Of a stretch of DNA of 64,000 nucleotides, positions 43,050 through 54,100 are shown in pieces. Source of the DNA: Brienomyrus brachyistius (lineage: Eukaryota; Chordata; Actinopteri; Osteoglossiformes; Mormyridae). Both the position numbers and the translations under genes were made by a program. Location of the stretch: assembly GCF_023856365.1 (NCBI RefSeq), contig NC_064544.1, forward strand, positions 26,755,920 to 26,819,919, given 5' to 3'. Position 1 is the stretch's first letter; each line of letters starts with the position of its first letter. Below the pieces are notes generated by a model. The model made no database searches, was not told where the DNA came from, and worked only from the letters and a program-made list of their open reading frames with translations.

Positions 43050-43790
43050 GAAAAGAGAAAGATCACATTAGTTTGTAGTGTATAATTATACACACTAGTG
43101 CCTTATCCTATCATTATTATGAACATAAATGTTTATGTGTATGAAACAGTATTTGAGAATACAGACACTGTATGAGATTTAGGATAAATTTTATAGATTA
43201 AATTCTTGCGCATACAGCAACAAGTGAGAAGAGCAGAGACGGACATACGTATAGTGCAAAATGGACAAAGACAGTACAGAGTGAACTAAATGTGGCGCAA
43301 AGAAATTAAAAAGTAAACAGTACAAAAATAAAATATCCTGACAAATAGGATATACAAATAATATTAAGAAAATTAGCAAATATTATTATTATATATTAAT
43401 ACACAAAATTAATATATAATATATTATTATATATTAATACACAATTAGACAGAAGTGTATCGGTTATATTTTCCTGTGTAGAAATATGGATACTCAAGCA
43501 AAATGTATTCATTAATCCAAAAACATGTTCATTAGTGCATTACATTTAACTGAAGTATGGCGATGAACTTCTTTGTTAGTACTGTAAACAAACAATACGC
43601 AGTTGCCACTATGTGTGAATGGAGATTATAGCACTTAAATAGGAGTTACTTAATAATTTATATTATTAATGAAGTATTAAAATTTTATGTATAGCTGTCA
43701 AAAACCATCACAAACGTGTTTATCAATCACTGAAAGGTACCGCTATAGCAGAACATTCTCTCTCTCTATTTTTTTCTTTTTTCAGATATT
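43050..43790. other. No gene seen; 5' of the first visible exon
   Basis: Searched on the minus strand for an Ig or signal exon to precede 43047; none found. Tandem ATATTAATACACAA-type words at 43395-43445. Confidence 0.4.
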
Positions 43791-43799
43791 CGACCTCTG

Positions 43800-43996
43800 A
43801 AGAGATATAGTAAGGACATTTAAAACAAGTTTTTTTATACATTCCATAACAGTACTTGGGCATGATGTACACTTCTTCGTACGTTTATGTGTTCGCAGCC
43901 TGAAACACAGTCCGGTACAAAAAATTTTCGTACATCTGGTTCGTAATCGGATTTGTTCATGAACAGGACTGTTTGTGGGTCGAGGTACCACTGCAT
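43800..43996 (-). mobile_element. DNA transposon terminus (tentative)
   Basis: The minus strand from 43996 starts CAGTGGTACCTCGACCCACA, a terminus style common in mariner-type MITEs, and continues with ACGAACCAGATGTACGAAAA. The other end is not recognised. Confidence 0.35.
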
Positions 43997-44523
43997 ACAT
44001 AAATATACAAACTTCTCATGCTTTTGTGACATTGAGATTACGCTACTGTTCATTGTGGCCATGTGTGTCGCCTTTATAAAGTGTGCAACTTCTGTTTTAC
44101 AGCTGGCTGTACATGACAGATTATGTCACTTTATGTCACTGAAACACTGAAGTGTAGAGTGACACTTATAACCTTTTATGTCACTTGAATGAAAAAAGTG
44201 TCATAACACATCTTTATGTCAGCATAAACCTATGACAGTCGACATAGCTGATATGTCACCTTGACACAGGAGTTGCCAGTGTCAGCATTTATGACAGCTA
44301 CAAACGTTGTAATGAACCTTTATAAATGCTTTTGTCAAGATTTGTCGGCTGCTATGAAGGGCTTATGTTGGTACCATGTAGCCTTATAAAGATCACCAAA
44401 TTTCTTTCACCACTTGAAGCATCCAGTAGAACATACAGGAAGTAAGTGCTTATAGTCTAAAACACCAGCAATTAGGGTTTCCACTTTCAATCTAAAGAAA
44501 TACAAGGCAAATTGTGCCCCGTA

Positions 44524-45225
44524 TTGGTTAAATGGTAAATGGACTGCATTTATATAGCGCTTTTCTACTCCTACGAGTACTCAAAGCGCTTTACATTTCA
44601 TGCCTCACATTCACCCATCCACACACTCATTCACACACCGGTGGCAGAGGCTGCCATGCAAGGTGCCAACCTGCTCAACGGGAGCAATTTGGGGTTCAGT
44701 GTCTTGCTCAAGGACACTTTGATGGAGTCAGGAGGAACCAAGGCCTTGATGCCTGGAGACCTCAATCTATCAAGATATCCAGCACATCCGGCCACATGTG
44801 ACGTCGCCACCACCAGTGACGTCCCTGCATCCAGCTCGCCGTTCTGATCTTCCATGTATGACCCGCTGCCTTACCTCTGGTTGCCTGGCGATTGGAAGAA
44901 GACTCTGCATCGGCATTGGCTTGTCATCTTCCTTGCTCTCCAGTTATTTCCCAAATCTTATGATTGGGACAATGTGACTTGGCGCTTCCCCATCTCTGGC
45001 ACTTAACCATCTCTCTATTTGACTATCCCTGCCGGCCCCTGGAGGATGGGCTCCCCCTTTGAGTCTGGTCCCTCCTAGAAGGAAGGTTTCTTCCTTCTTG
45101 GGAGTTTTTCCTTGCCACTGTCGCCTATGGCTTACTCACTGGGGGCTTTGGGTGAGGATGCTGTAAAGCGCTTTGAGACAATGTAATGTTGTGATAATGC
45201 ACTATATAAAAATAAATTTGTTGTT
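44524..45225 (+). mobile_element. Interspersed repeat and L2-type LINE 3' end
   Basis: 44524-44850 (TGGACTGCATTTATATAGCG, AAAGCGCTTTACATTTCATG, GGTGGCAGAGGCTGCCATGC) and 44850-45225 (GTTTCTTCCTTCTTGGGAGT, TTTTCCTTGCCACTGTCGCC, GTAAAGCGCTTTGAGACAAT) are two sequence blocks I recognise as widespread in fish genomes. The second ends like an L2 3' UTR. Exact family names are not certain. Confidence 0.55.
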
Positions 45226-45227
45226 TG

Positions 45228-45780
45228 TTGTTGTCATTATTATGTTAATAATGTGATATGATACTGTACTAATTACTGTATTTATCAATTATTATTAATC
45301 TATAAATAGATCTTTGTGAACTTCTGAGAGGACAAATAATGAATAACAAAAAGTGAAATACTGATGTCATGTTTGTTCATCATTAATGAATCATGACAGA
45401 TCAATTATTTCAAGCAGGTACGATATTTGTTACTACATGTGTTAATTTTATAAGTTTTGTTCAATAACTTTTGTGAACAACTGAAGGAACAAATAACGAA
45501 TAACACAAAAAGTGACATATTGATATGAATAATGATGCTTGTTTATTATTAATGAATAACATCTTTTATCTGAAGTAGGTACTATATTTGTTCATGATTT
45601 GTACTTGAGTACTAATTACTTCGGAACGGTTTTGTGAAGTGTTACCCATAAAAACAAAATGACAACAAAATCATGTATCGTGGTACCCAAAATTACAACA
45701 ATCTCATATTGTTGAAATTAATCAAATATATTTTTGGATCATTTTGAAAGTTTGGTTAGCTATTTTGCATGACACATATA
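45228..45780. other. No gene seen; direct repeat of about 180 bp
   Basis: Two diverged stretches share CTTTTGTGAACA(A)CTGA(A)GGAACAAATAA(C/T)GAATAAC and a following TGATGCTTGTTTATTATTAA-like block (45318-45400 and 45468-45560), so this AT-rich spacer contains an old tandem duplication. Confidence 0.4.
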
Positions 45781-45782
45781 TA

Positions 45783-46260
45783 CACCGTCAGCCATAACAT
45801 TAAAACCACTGACAGGTAAGTGAATAACATTGATCTCATGGGGAGCAAAAGCTAGCAGATCCAGTCCCACAGGAGAGCTACTGTAGTACAAATTGTTGGA
45901 AAAGTCACTGCTGGCTGTGATATAAGGGTGTCAGGACACACAGTGATGTGCAGCTTGTTGTGTTTGCGGCTCCGTAGCTGCAGACCGGTCAGAGTGTCCA
46001 TGCTGACCCCTGTCCACCACTGAAAGGGCGTATGACAGACACGTGAGCATCAGAACTGCACCTTGTAGCCATGGAAGAAGGTGGGCTGGTCTGATGAGGT
46101 ACATTTCCTGTTACATCATGTGGACGGCTATGTGCGTGGGTGTCAGTTACCTGGGGGAGGGCTGGCATGAGGGTGCAGTTTGGGAAGAAGACAAGCAGGC
46201 GGAGGCTGTGTGATGCCCTGGACAATGTTCTGCTGGGAGACTTTGGGTCCTGGCATTCAT
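45783..46260 (+). mobile_element. Tc1-like transposon remnant
   Basis: It starts ACCGTCAGCCATAACATTAA, AACCACTGACAGGTAAGTGA, a known fish Tc1-type start. Near 46090 the plus strand reads GWSDEVHFLLHHVDGYV, the DDE-core block W-S-D-E-x-x-F of Tc1 transposases, followed by CDALDNVLLGDFGSWHS-like sequence. Frames are broken. Confidence 0.65.
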
Positions 46261-46264
46261 GTGG

Positions 46265-46755
46265 ATAAGTGTTCGTTTTGATTTAGTTTTAGTCTTTTAA
46301 CAAAAATGCAATTTAATTTTAGTCGTCTTTCAGTCATCTATTATTAATTTAGTATCAGTCTCGTTTTAGTCAAAGAAAATTCAGGGTATTTAGTCGACTA
46401 AATCTACTTTAGATTTAGTTGTTTAATTGTACAGTACATGCAGTTAATGAAACTAATAGTCATAGTCTAATGCATCATTTTCATATTTCTTTGAAAACCT
46501 AATTTGTCTGTAACACATGTCTGTAATTACATATAAAAAAAATATATGTTTGTGGTTAAAAAAATGTATATGCATATATGCACTATATACTGTATGTATG
46601 TGAGTAACAGGACAGAAAGTAACAGGACTGAGTTTTATCATGACAACAGCAAATTTTGCCAAATGTCATCAAACCTAACAGTTTGCTAACACTGAGTACA
46701 TTCTAGTAACTTACCAAAAATCATCGCCGCTCTGCTCGCGCCTGATCGTGACAGA
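46265..46755. other. No gene seen
   Basis: AT-rich, with repeated TTTTAGTC words at 46283-46380. Ends at the abrupt switch to GC-rich sequence near 46720. Confidence 0.4.
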
Positions 46756-48258
46756 ATGATGGACCCAAAAAAGAAAAGTAAGCGGAGGAGAAGGAGGCGC
46801 CCAGAGGAGCCGATCTGTCTGGGAGCTGGCTCGCTCTCCAGGCTTTGGCTCCCGAATGAGGAGGAGGAACCCTTCGTGTTCCCGGACCCGGAGCCACTCC
46901 CCGCGGAGCGACGGCCGCCCCTCGAGCGTTATTCATTCTGGCCCGAGCGGCTGGCTAACTGGGGGGGAGCTCGAGCGGTTCGAGACGCTAGCCCGCGTGT
47001 GCCCCGCATTCCTAAAGGGGCCGCGTCCGTCTTCTCCGCACAGGACTTACCAGTTCCGCCGCTTGAGGCAGCCACCCCTGAGGCGCTCCACTCGCCTCTG
47101 CCAGAAGCGACGGCCACCATGGCCAACCAATTCTTCGCCCTCCAAGGCTTATACTGGAGGGTGATCGTAGATTTGGCAGCTCCAGGTAGCCCGGAGGCGG
47201 AAAAGCTCACCGCGCAGCTCGTGAAGGACTTCGACGCGTTCGCTCCCACCTCTGATCGAGATGAGCTCGAGCGATTGGCAGAGGACCTTAAACGGCTAAT
47301 CCAGCTCTGGAAAGCTTCAGCTCCAGAGCCCATGCAGCCGCCTCTGCCGGCGGACCCCGCTCCCATGCAGCCGCCTGCGCAGCCGGAGCAGGCGCCCCCT
47401 CTGCAGCCCGCAGCTCCCGTCCCTGGCCCCACTCCAGTCCCTTCTCCCCCTGTGACTCCTACGCCCTCACCCCGGCGAACTCGACCCCGACCAAGGGTCA
47501 TAATGTCTGTGTCCCATAAGGGGAGGGGACACAGACACAGGGCTGGGGTCCCACCCGCCCTGCCCCCTGGCTCGCCCTCCTTCGCCTGCACTGGGGCTCG
47601 GTCGGCGCCTGCGGGCCCTGGCCCTCCAGGTCGGCTGTCGCCTGCAGGCCCCCCTCCGCAGCCTCGTCTCCCGGCCTCACTCCCTCCTCCGGTTTCCCGT
47701 CGGTCGCCTGTGGGCTCCCCTGAGGCGGCTCCTCAGTCGCCTGTGGGTCCTCCCGCTCGGGCATGTCAGAGGACGTCGCCGCCTGCTGCGGCTCCCCCCC
47801 TCTCCTTGTCCTCGCCTAGGTCCCCTCCAGCTCCCTCCGTGGCCCCTCAGTCTGTCCCTCGCCCTGTCTCCTCGGCCCCTCCGAGGTCCTCTCCGGCTCC
47901 GGCCTCCCGGCCGCCTGCAGCCCCTCCGGCTGCCTCCCGTCGCCCACTGGGGCTCCCTCGGACTCCCCTTAGTTCCCCCTCCTTCTCTCCTTACTTTCCT
48001 GTCCCTGTCCCTCCTATGTTTCCTCCGCCTCCTGTCTTTCTCCCTCCGCCTTTTGCTCCTCGTCCCTTCGTTCCGCCCGTCTCTGCTCCTTGTCCCCCGA
48101 TGTTCCCTCCACGTACTCCTTGTCCTTTTGTTCCACCTGTTCCTTCTGTTTCCCCCTTCCTGGTCTCTCTCCACTTTCCCATTCCTTTGTCAGCTCCTGT
48201 CCTACGTCTTGTCTCTTGCCATGTTTTGTACCTCGGTCCTGTTCCCTGTGCCTCGTGA
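46756..48258 (+). CDS. Proline-rich hypothetical protein, 500 codons, in a GC-rich block
   Basis: Starts MMDPKKKSKRRRRRRPEEP, a strongly basic head that could be a nuclear signal. Residues 20-75 are acidic with WLPNEEEEPFVFPDPEPLP. Residues about 120-195 form a likely helical region (FFALQGLYWRVIVDLAAPGS, LVKDFDAFAPTSDRDELERL). From 195 to the end it is dominated by Pro, Ser and Ala (SPRRTRPRPRV; PVPPMFPPPPVFLPPP). The block from about 46720 to 48330 is markedly richer in G+C than both sides. No domain is recognised. It may be the gag-like gene of an LTR or other retroelement (helical core, basic tract), a single-exon gene, or a fortuitous frame in GC-rich DNA. The long opposite-strand frames here are shadows. 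Confidence 0.4.
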   Translation: MMDPKKKSKRRRRRRPEEPICLGAGSLSRLWLPNEEEEPFVFPDPEPLPAERRPPLERYSFWPERLANWGGARAVRDASPRVPRIPKGAASVFSAQDLPVPPLEAATPEALHSPLPEATATMANQFFALQGLYWRVIVDLAAPGSPEAEKLTAQLVKDFDAFAPTSDRDELERLAEDLKRLIQLWKASAPEPMQPPLPADPAPMQPPAQPEQAPPLQPAAPVPGPTPVPSPPVTPTPSPRRTRPRPRVIMSVSHKGRGHRHRAGVPPALPPGSPSFACTGARSAPAGPGPPGRLSPAGPPPQPRLPASLPPPVSRRSPVGSPEAAPQSPVGPPARACQRTSPPAAAPPLSLSSPRSPPAPSVAPQSVPRPVSSAPPRSSPAPASRPPAAPPAASRRPLGLPRTPLSSPSFSPYFPVPVPPMFPPPPVFLPPPFAPRPFVPPVSAPCPPMFPPRTPCPFVPPVPSVSPFLVSLHFPIPLSAPVLRLVSCHVLYLGPVPCAS

Positions 48259-48324
48259 ACTGTTTTGTTCTTTTCCAGGACCCGTTTCCCTCGTCCCGTC
48301 CGTCGCCTCCTCCTACCGCGCCCG

Positions 48325-49045
48325 ATGTTCAAATCCCACCAAACTTTTATTTGGTATATCTGAGATTTGTCTCTATTCAGGTACAGTTACTATAATGTAC
48401 TTAAGTAGGTATGAAGCTGGTATAACCATTATGTTTATTTAAAGATATTCTCTGCACTTATTTCTATTAAAGTACAGCTACTGCAATCAGTGCTTCAGTA
48501 GTTTGAAGCTGACGCAACCCGTCAGATTTCTGTTATATATATATACATTTTAACTATGAGAAATAAGCATAGTTTCACATTTGGGAGACTATGTTTAAAA
48601 CCCAACAAACTTTCTCCTGATACAAATTTGATTTATTTGGCTACTGTAATGTAACTGAGTAGATTTGAAGCTGGGAAAATCCTTTGCATGTGTGTTATAC
48701 ATTTGGGCTCTGTGAAATCAGGCATAAATTTGCGTTAGGGGAACTATGTTTAAAACCCAGACTTTTTGCAGACACTTATCTGATAGGTGGCACTTGTTTG
48801 TGTTCAAGGACAATTATTACAGTGCTATGCATATGCATTTGATCTTTGTGACCAAATTTCGCTTTTGAGGGACCATGTTAGAAATGGGATTATGCCGATG
48901 GTTATTAGATATCTGACACTTGTTTCTCTTTAAGCTCAGTGACTGGGATGTATGTAAGTGGGTATAAAGTCTTTTATGTTTGTGTTACACATGTACCTTT
49001 GATCTGAGACAGGTACATTTAGTGTTTGTGGTATGGTGTTATGCA
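48325..49045. repeat. Diverged tandem repeat, unit about 190 bp, about four copies
   Basis: Recurring landmarks in constant order are ATGTTTAAAACCCA(ACAAACTTT), a dinucleotide-poor TGATTTATTTGG/TTATTTGGTATATCTGA block, TACAGTTACTATAATGTACTT / GGCTACTGTAATGTAACTGA / GACAATTATTACAGTGCTAT, GTAGATTTGAAGCTGG / GTAGGTATGAAGCTGG, and a GTGTTATACAT block. Landmarks repeat near 48330, 48480-48590, 48640-48750 and 48820-48900. Units are only about 60-75% alike, so the array is old. Confidence 0.6.
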
Positions 49046-49280
49046 ACCAAAAAGAAAATGATTATGATGTTATTTCAATACACAACAGACTTTTTTTAGG
49101 GCTGAGGGGAAGGTGGTGTTATCCAATATATTGTTCCCATTTGCTTTTTTCAATAAATATGCTGTAAATTTTGTGCATTCCGTGTACTTCCTCATTTTGG
49201 ATGATTAACATTTAAAGTAAAAAATTGTAAAAACATTTTAAATGTTAGGTATATAATCCGTTAAATGTATCTTATTAATC

Positions 49281-50002
49281 TTAACCCTCTATGGCATGAA
49301 TTTTTATTTTAGGAGGAAAAAAATATTTTACTCTAGTTTTAGGGAGCTTAGGGGTCCTTGATAAAATATTAATCATAAAATGTGTCCCCCCCAGCCCCCC
49401 CCACCAGATTTTGATCTGTTGTCTCAGGGCAACAAGATGCTTCAAGGGTACTAAAACGCCAAGGTTTTGTATATTATATAATAAGTTGAATGAGAAGCAA
49501 ACAAGCAATAAATTAATTTAAAAAGTTTTATTTCAACGACAACAACAATTTCAACAAGTTTTATTTCAACAATCATCAGTGGATGGTTTATCAATCTGTG
49601 TGTTGGAGATTAGCTACAGTGTATGTTTGTGTTTCTGAATGTATGTTCCTGTGGGGTAGAGACTGAATCAGTGTTTCTCCAACCCTACAAAGCACAGTCT
49701 ATATTATTCTGTATGGAACCTCAGGAAGCAGTTGCTGGTGGATGTGAAACACAGATGCATGCCACATTTTTGGCACTTGGCTTTAGGTCTACCTTTGCAT
49801 CCGGGTACCTTGCATCTCCCTTTCTTTTCATCCATGACCATCCAGTGGGCTGTGGCATCCAGACGCACATCAGGGACTGGAATAGGTGTAGCGGGTCCTC
49901 TTCTCCTCTTTTCTTCATACTCCCCAGCAATTGTGGAACTGGGACGACCTCTCTTACGTTCCAGATTCTTGCCACTTTTGCACAAGCTTTCTGCAATATA
50001 TG
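49281..50002 (-). mobile_element. piggyBac element, 3' end and transposase C-terminus, interrupted by BEL
   Basis: The target TTAA (49281-49284) is followed by CCCTCTATGGCATGAATTTT, a piggyBac-type terminus. The minus frame ending at 49704 reads CKSGKNLERKRGRPSSTIAG, RLDATAHWMVMDEKKGRCKV and PGCKGRPKAKCQKCGMHLCF, the Cys-rich zinc-binding C-terminus of piggyBac transposases (CX4C...CX2CX4C). The frame is cut at 50002 by the LTR of the BEL element, so the N-terminal part should lie beyond the right edge of the window. A different family from the copies at 11330-15056, which have other termini. Confidence 0.8.
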
Positions 50003-51012
50003 TGTTGCGATGAACGTCATTCCAGCAAGTGGTTACGTCGTTCACGCAAGTGGTCATGCGGAACCAAAGTTTACTCACCTGTGTGCACCCGAGCGGAAGG
50101 CATTAACGGACGCACCTGCTCTTTATTTGGGATAAAGTCGGCAAAACGCATTGGTAGCGCGACAAGCAAAGGGTCAAATCTACACCAAGTGCTTCTGGAA
50201 CTGTGCTGTGATTGTGTACTGAAAAGTAGACTCTGAACGGACAGCCGGTAAGACCATGAACCATGCGTGTTGGAGACTTTGTTGCAAATGTTATTTGTAG
50301 CAAGCACTACCTGTTGCGAGTGGGGTTTATTTCTTAATAGGGTGCGCTAATGAGGCATTGAGGCGCTGGTGCTGGCTTGTAACATTATATGAGTTGTGGT
50401 ATTTGACTGTATTAGGAATAAATGGTGTGCTGTAAGTGTCTCAATGACAATATGTGGAATGCTGTTTTATTGATTCAGATGTTTGCATTAATGCGGTTTA
50501 AAAGGGGGGTTTCTATTTTTAGTTTATCTAAAAGTTAAATATTAAATTGCTAAAAAGAAAAAAAAGTATTAAGGGTGAACTTTCCTTTTAATAATTCATA
50601 TGGGCAGAAGTGTTAAACCTATTGTTCGATTGTCTAATTGGTTAGCTTTTCATTGCAATTTATTGCGTTGAGTAACTCATTTATGTGTTTCCCCAGTGGT
50701 TTGATTTTAAACTTTGATGTTTGGAGGAATTTTATTCAGAACAAGTTATGTATAATTGTGTGGAAATTTAAAGCTGAGATTGGTCATTTATTGTATATTT
50801 TGTGGGTATGTATATATATATATATATATGTGCATTTAAAGTAAAATTTTGTGTTTGCTCATAAGATAGATTGGTGAAAGTTGGTGTTTTGTGGTTTAAG
50901 GTTTTTCACCTGTAAATGCCTGGCTTGAGGAAAGCGAAGATAAAATAAAAAAGGGATAAAGAGTCCAAAAAGAAGGCCTGGTTATTCTGAGTGAAATCCA
51001 GTTATATGTTCA
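50003..51012 (+). repeat. BEL/Pao 5' LTR
   Basis: Starts TGTTGCGATGAACGTCATTC right after piggyBac sequence. The same sequence recurs from 57274 with one substitution seen (50092 C versus 57363 G) and a 2-bp shorter TA run at about 50810-50828. The left edge is firm. The right edge (TGTTCA at 51012) is inferred from TG...CA and from the possible primer site TGGTACATCCCTATCAAG at 51017, and could be wrong by some tens of bases. Confidence 0.8.
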
Positions 51013-51193
51013 GTTTTGGTACATCCCTATCAAGTGAGGGGTAAAGCACAGTAAGAATTGTGATCACTTGACAGTGAAAAACCGCTGTAAGTTGGTTTAT
51101 GAAGCTTCAACTAAGCCTGCCCACTTAAGCTCCTGTCTAATAGCTGCCAAGGCAAGCCCAGTACCTCCCATTTAGAGTTCACCAAAGTTTAGA

Positions 51194-54100
51194 ATGGCCG
51201 AGTCAAAGTCTCTGAAGCAATTAAAGAGAGAGCGAATGACTGCCAAACAGCGGTTTTCCCGACTAGCAAACTCCGTAATGAAGTTTTGCAAGAAAATGTC
51301 GGCCGATGAATTGATGGAAGCCTTCAATAAGGTTGTGCTGGATGCTGATAAGGTCTTGGAGGCGAATGAGGAGGTGGAAATTGCCTGGTTGGAGGAGTTG
51401 GAGCATATGTCGACCCCGAAAGAGAGCATGAGAGATGACATCAAAAGGACAGTGGAGGAGTGTGAACAGAAACTTGACGACGTGGAGCACTTCGTTCAGA
51501 AGGTCCTATGGGGAAATTTTGGCAACTCTGAATTGACTGTGGCCCTGGAGGCTGCTGAAAAGGAGTGTAAGCGCCTTTCGATGAGTCAGCCTGGCCTGAA
51601 GTTGGAGGTGTATGAGTTGATGCTTAATCACCTTGAGGGGCTGGTAAAGGCAGCGAAAGAGGCTGTTTTTCGATGGAGTCGTTGGATCTCAGATGCAGAG
51701 CGGCCTGACTTTCAGCAGCGTATGAGGAACATAGAGAGTTTGTTGCCTGAGTTGATTTCGGGGAAGGCTGACCTATTACAGGCGAAGTTGGAACATAATG
51801 GGTCCTCAGATGCAACCCTGCCCCCGCCTCCAGCTATTAAGCTGAGGCCAACAGCACTCCCTCGGTTTGATGGAAATAGGCGGAACTTCTACCTCTGGAA
51901 AAAGGAATGGGAAGCATTGCAAAAGCAAGGAGAACCCACTGGGTCCAAGGAGGTGAGGAAGTTTCAGCTTTTGGATAGTCTTGAGGAAAGGGTGGCAAGA
52001 GAACTCCGCCTGCCAACCTATGGAACAGCTGATGAAATATTTCGGGTTCTTGGAAATCGGTTTGGAAATAAATCAGCAATTGCCGTGGAGATTGTAGAGG
52101 AACTGCAGGCTCTGCCTCCAGTGAGAGGCCATCAGCCACGGAGGGTTGTGGACATAATACAGGTTGTTGAAAAGGCCTTGTATGACCTTAGTGAGTTGGG
52201 AAATACGGGTGCTTTGAGGAATCCTCTTGTCACGAAATCCTTAGAAAGTAAACTGCCTGAAAACTTGAAAAAGGAATGGTTGGTCTATTCGGCAGGAGAG
52301 GAGGAGGTTGCATCACCTGAAGGTAGATTTGACATGCTCCTTAAGTTCCTGAGAAGTCAGGAAAAGATTTATGAGCAGTTGGACCAATTAAGGGACGATG
52401 ATTCCAGTAAGAGAGAGATAAAAATCCCACAAAAGCATGCCCGGACCAAAGCCACTAACTCGTTAGGCTTTCAAGCATCTTGCATTGTCTGTGGAGAGAG
52501 GGGTCACAGGAAGAAGTTGTACTACTGCAAGAAATTTAAAACGCTTCGAGTGGGGGAGAAGAGGGAGGCCGTTAAGAAGTTCGGCGCTTGTGTGAGGTGT
52601 CTTGAGATTCACGATGGTGACGCAGAGTGTAAGACCACCTTCCTGTGTAAAAATGAGGGGTGCAAGGACGCTCAAGGCCTAGGTCATCACTACTACCTCT
52701 GTCCCAAGGTTGGAAGCAAGGAAGGAGACCCAAGGCGGTTGAGGCCCAGTCCAGCAAGAGCTGAAGGGAAGAGGTATACTGAAAGCCAGGAAGAGTTCCT
52801 AACGAGCTTGCCCCCTGATTTAGCTCAGCGGTGTCGGAATGTGTTCTGCAACTCTGTCTCAAAGACATTTAGCTTAACCGTTCCAGAGCAGGGGTTGCTA
52901 GCGGAGAATGACCTCAAGGAGTTTCCAGTTATAATGATGATCCTTGAGGTCACTGCCAATGCTGGGCAGAAGATTGGAACTTTGATGGACCTGGCATCTG
53001 ATACCAATTATATTACCCATGAGGCTGCTGGTGAGCTGGACTTAAGGAGTGAGGATGTGACCCTTATAGTCCATGGAGTTGGCGGAATGCAAGTAACAGT
53101 TCAGACCAAGCGTTACCTGCTGAAGATACGGGTCAAAACCTCAATGGGAGCCCTGAAGTCTCATCAGCTTGTGTGTTATGGGCTTGATAGCATTGCAGAG
53201 GTTAACCGTCATGTGTCAGCAGAAAGACTGCAAAAAATATTTCCTCATGTTCCCTTTCATCAACTGGTCCGCCCTACTAAGATTAAACTCCTCATAAGCC
53301 ATAAGGAAGGGCAGCTTGTCCCTCAGAAGGTGTGCTCTGTTGGGGACCTTGTCCTGTGGGATGGGCCTCTGGGTAAAACAGTGGGCGGTTCTCATCCAGA
53401 TCTGTTAGAAGACGTTACAGTCACTGTCCACGATTCTAAAACTCATTTTGCACGCTCCATGCGGACAGCGGCTGCTGGATATAAAGAGATCACCAGTGAC
53501 TACTCAGGTAAACTTCTTCGACTCACTCGGGCTACTATGTCCTCTGTCAACCGAGATTTTATGGATTGGTGGAGGTGGGACAGCATTGGGGCTGCTTGTG
53601 AGCCTCGGTGTGGTGGCTGTAGATGTGGAAATTGCCAACCTGGGGGAAAGGAGATGACTATTTCCGAGGAACGAGAGCTGGAGAAAATAAAGGATGGACT
53701 TACTTATGTGACTGAAGATCACCATAGCATAAAGCCACACTGGCATGCAAGGTATCCCTGGATTGAGGACTTGGGAACGCTGCCTAACAATAGGGGAGCT
53801 GTTGAAGCAACGTTCCTGAGAACCGAGAAGCAACTGACAAGGGAGATTGAATGGAAAATGGCCTATAAAGCACAGGTCCATGACATGGTCGAGCGGAGGG
53901 CTGTTATTAAGCTTTCAAAGGAAGAGTTGGAAAACTGGACCGGACCAGTATGGTATATCAGTCACCTAATTGCACCGAACCCTCACTCTGTTACTACACC
54001 AGTCCGTCTTGTGTGGAATAGTAGCCAGAAATTCAGGGGTCAAAGCCTAAATGACTTGCTCATTAAAGGTCCAGATGTCCTCAACAGTATACGTGCTGTT

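Noticed and set aside
46929..48332. Long minus-strand frames (220, 165 and 113 codons) opposite the proline-rich ORF
   Set aside because: They are Arg/Gly-rich shadows of GC-rich DNA with stops avoided by composition.
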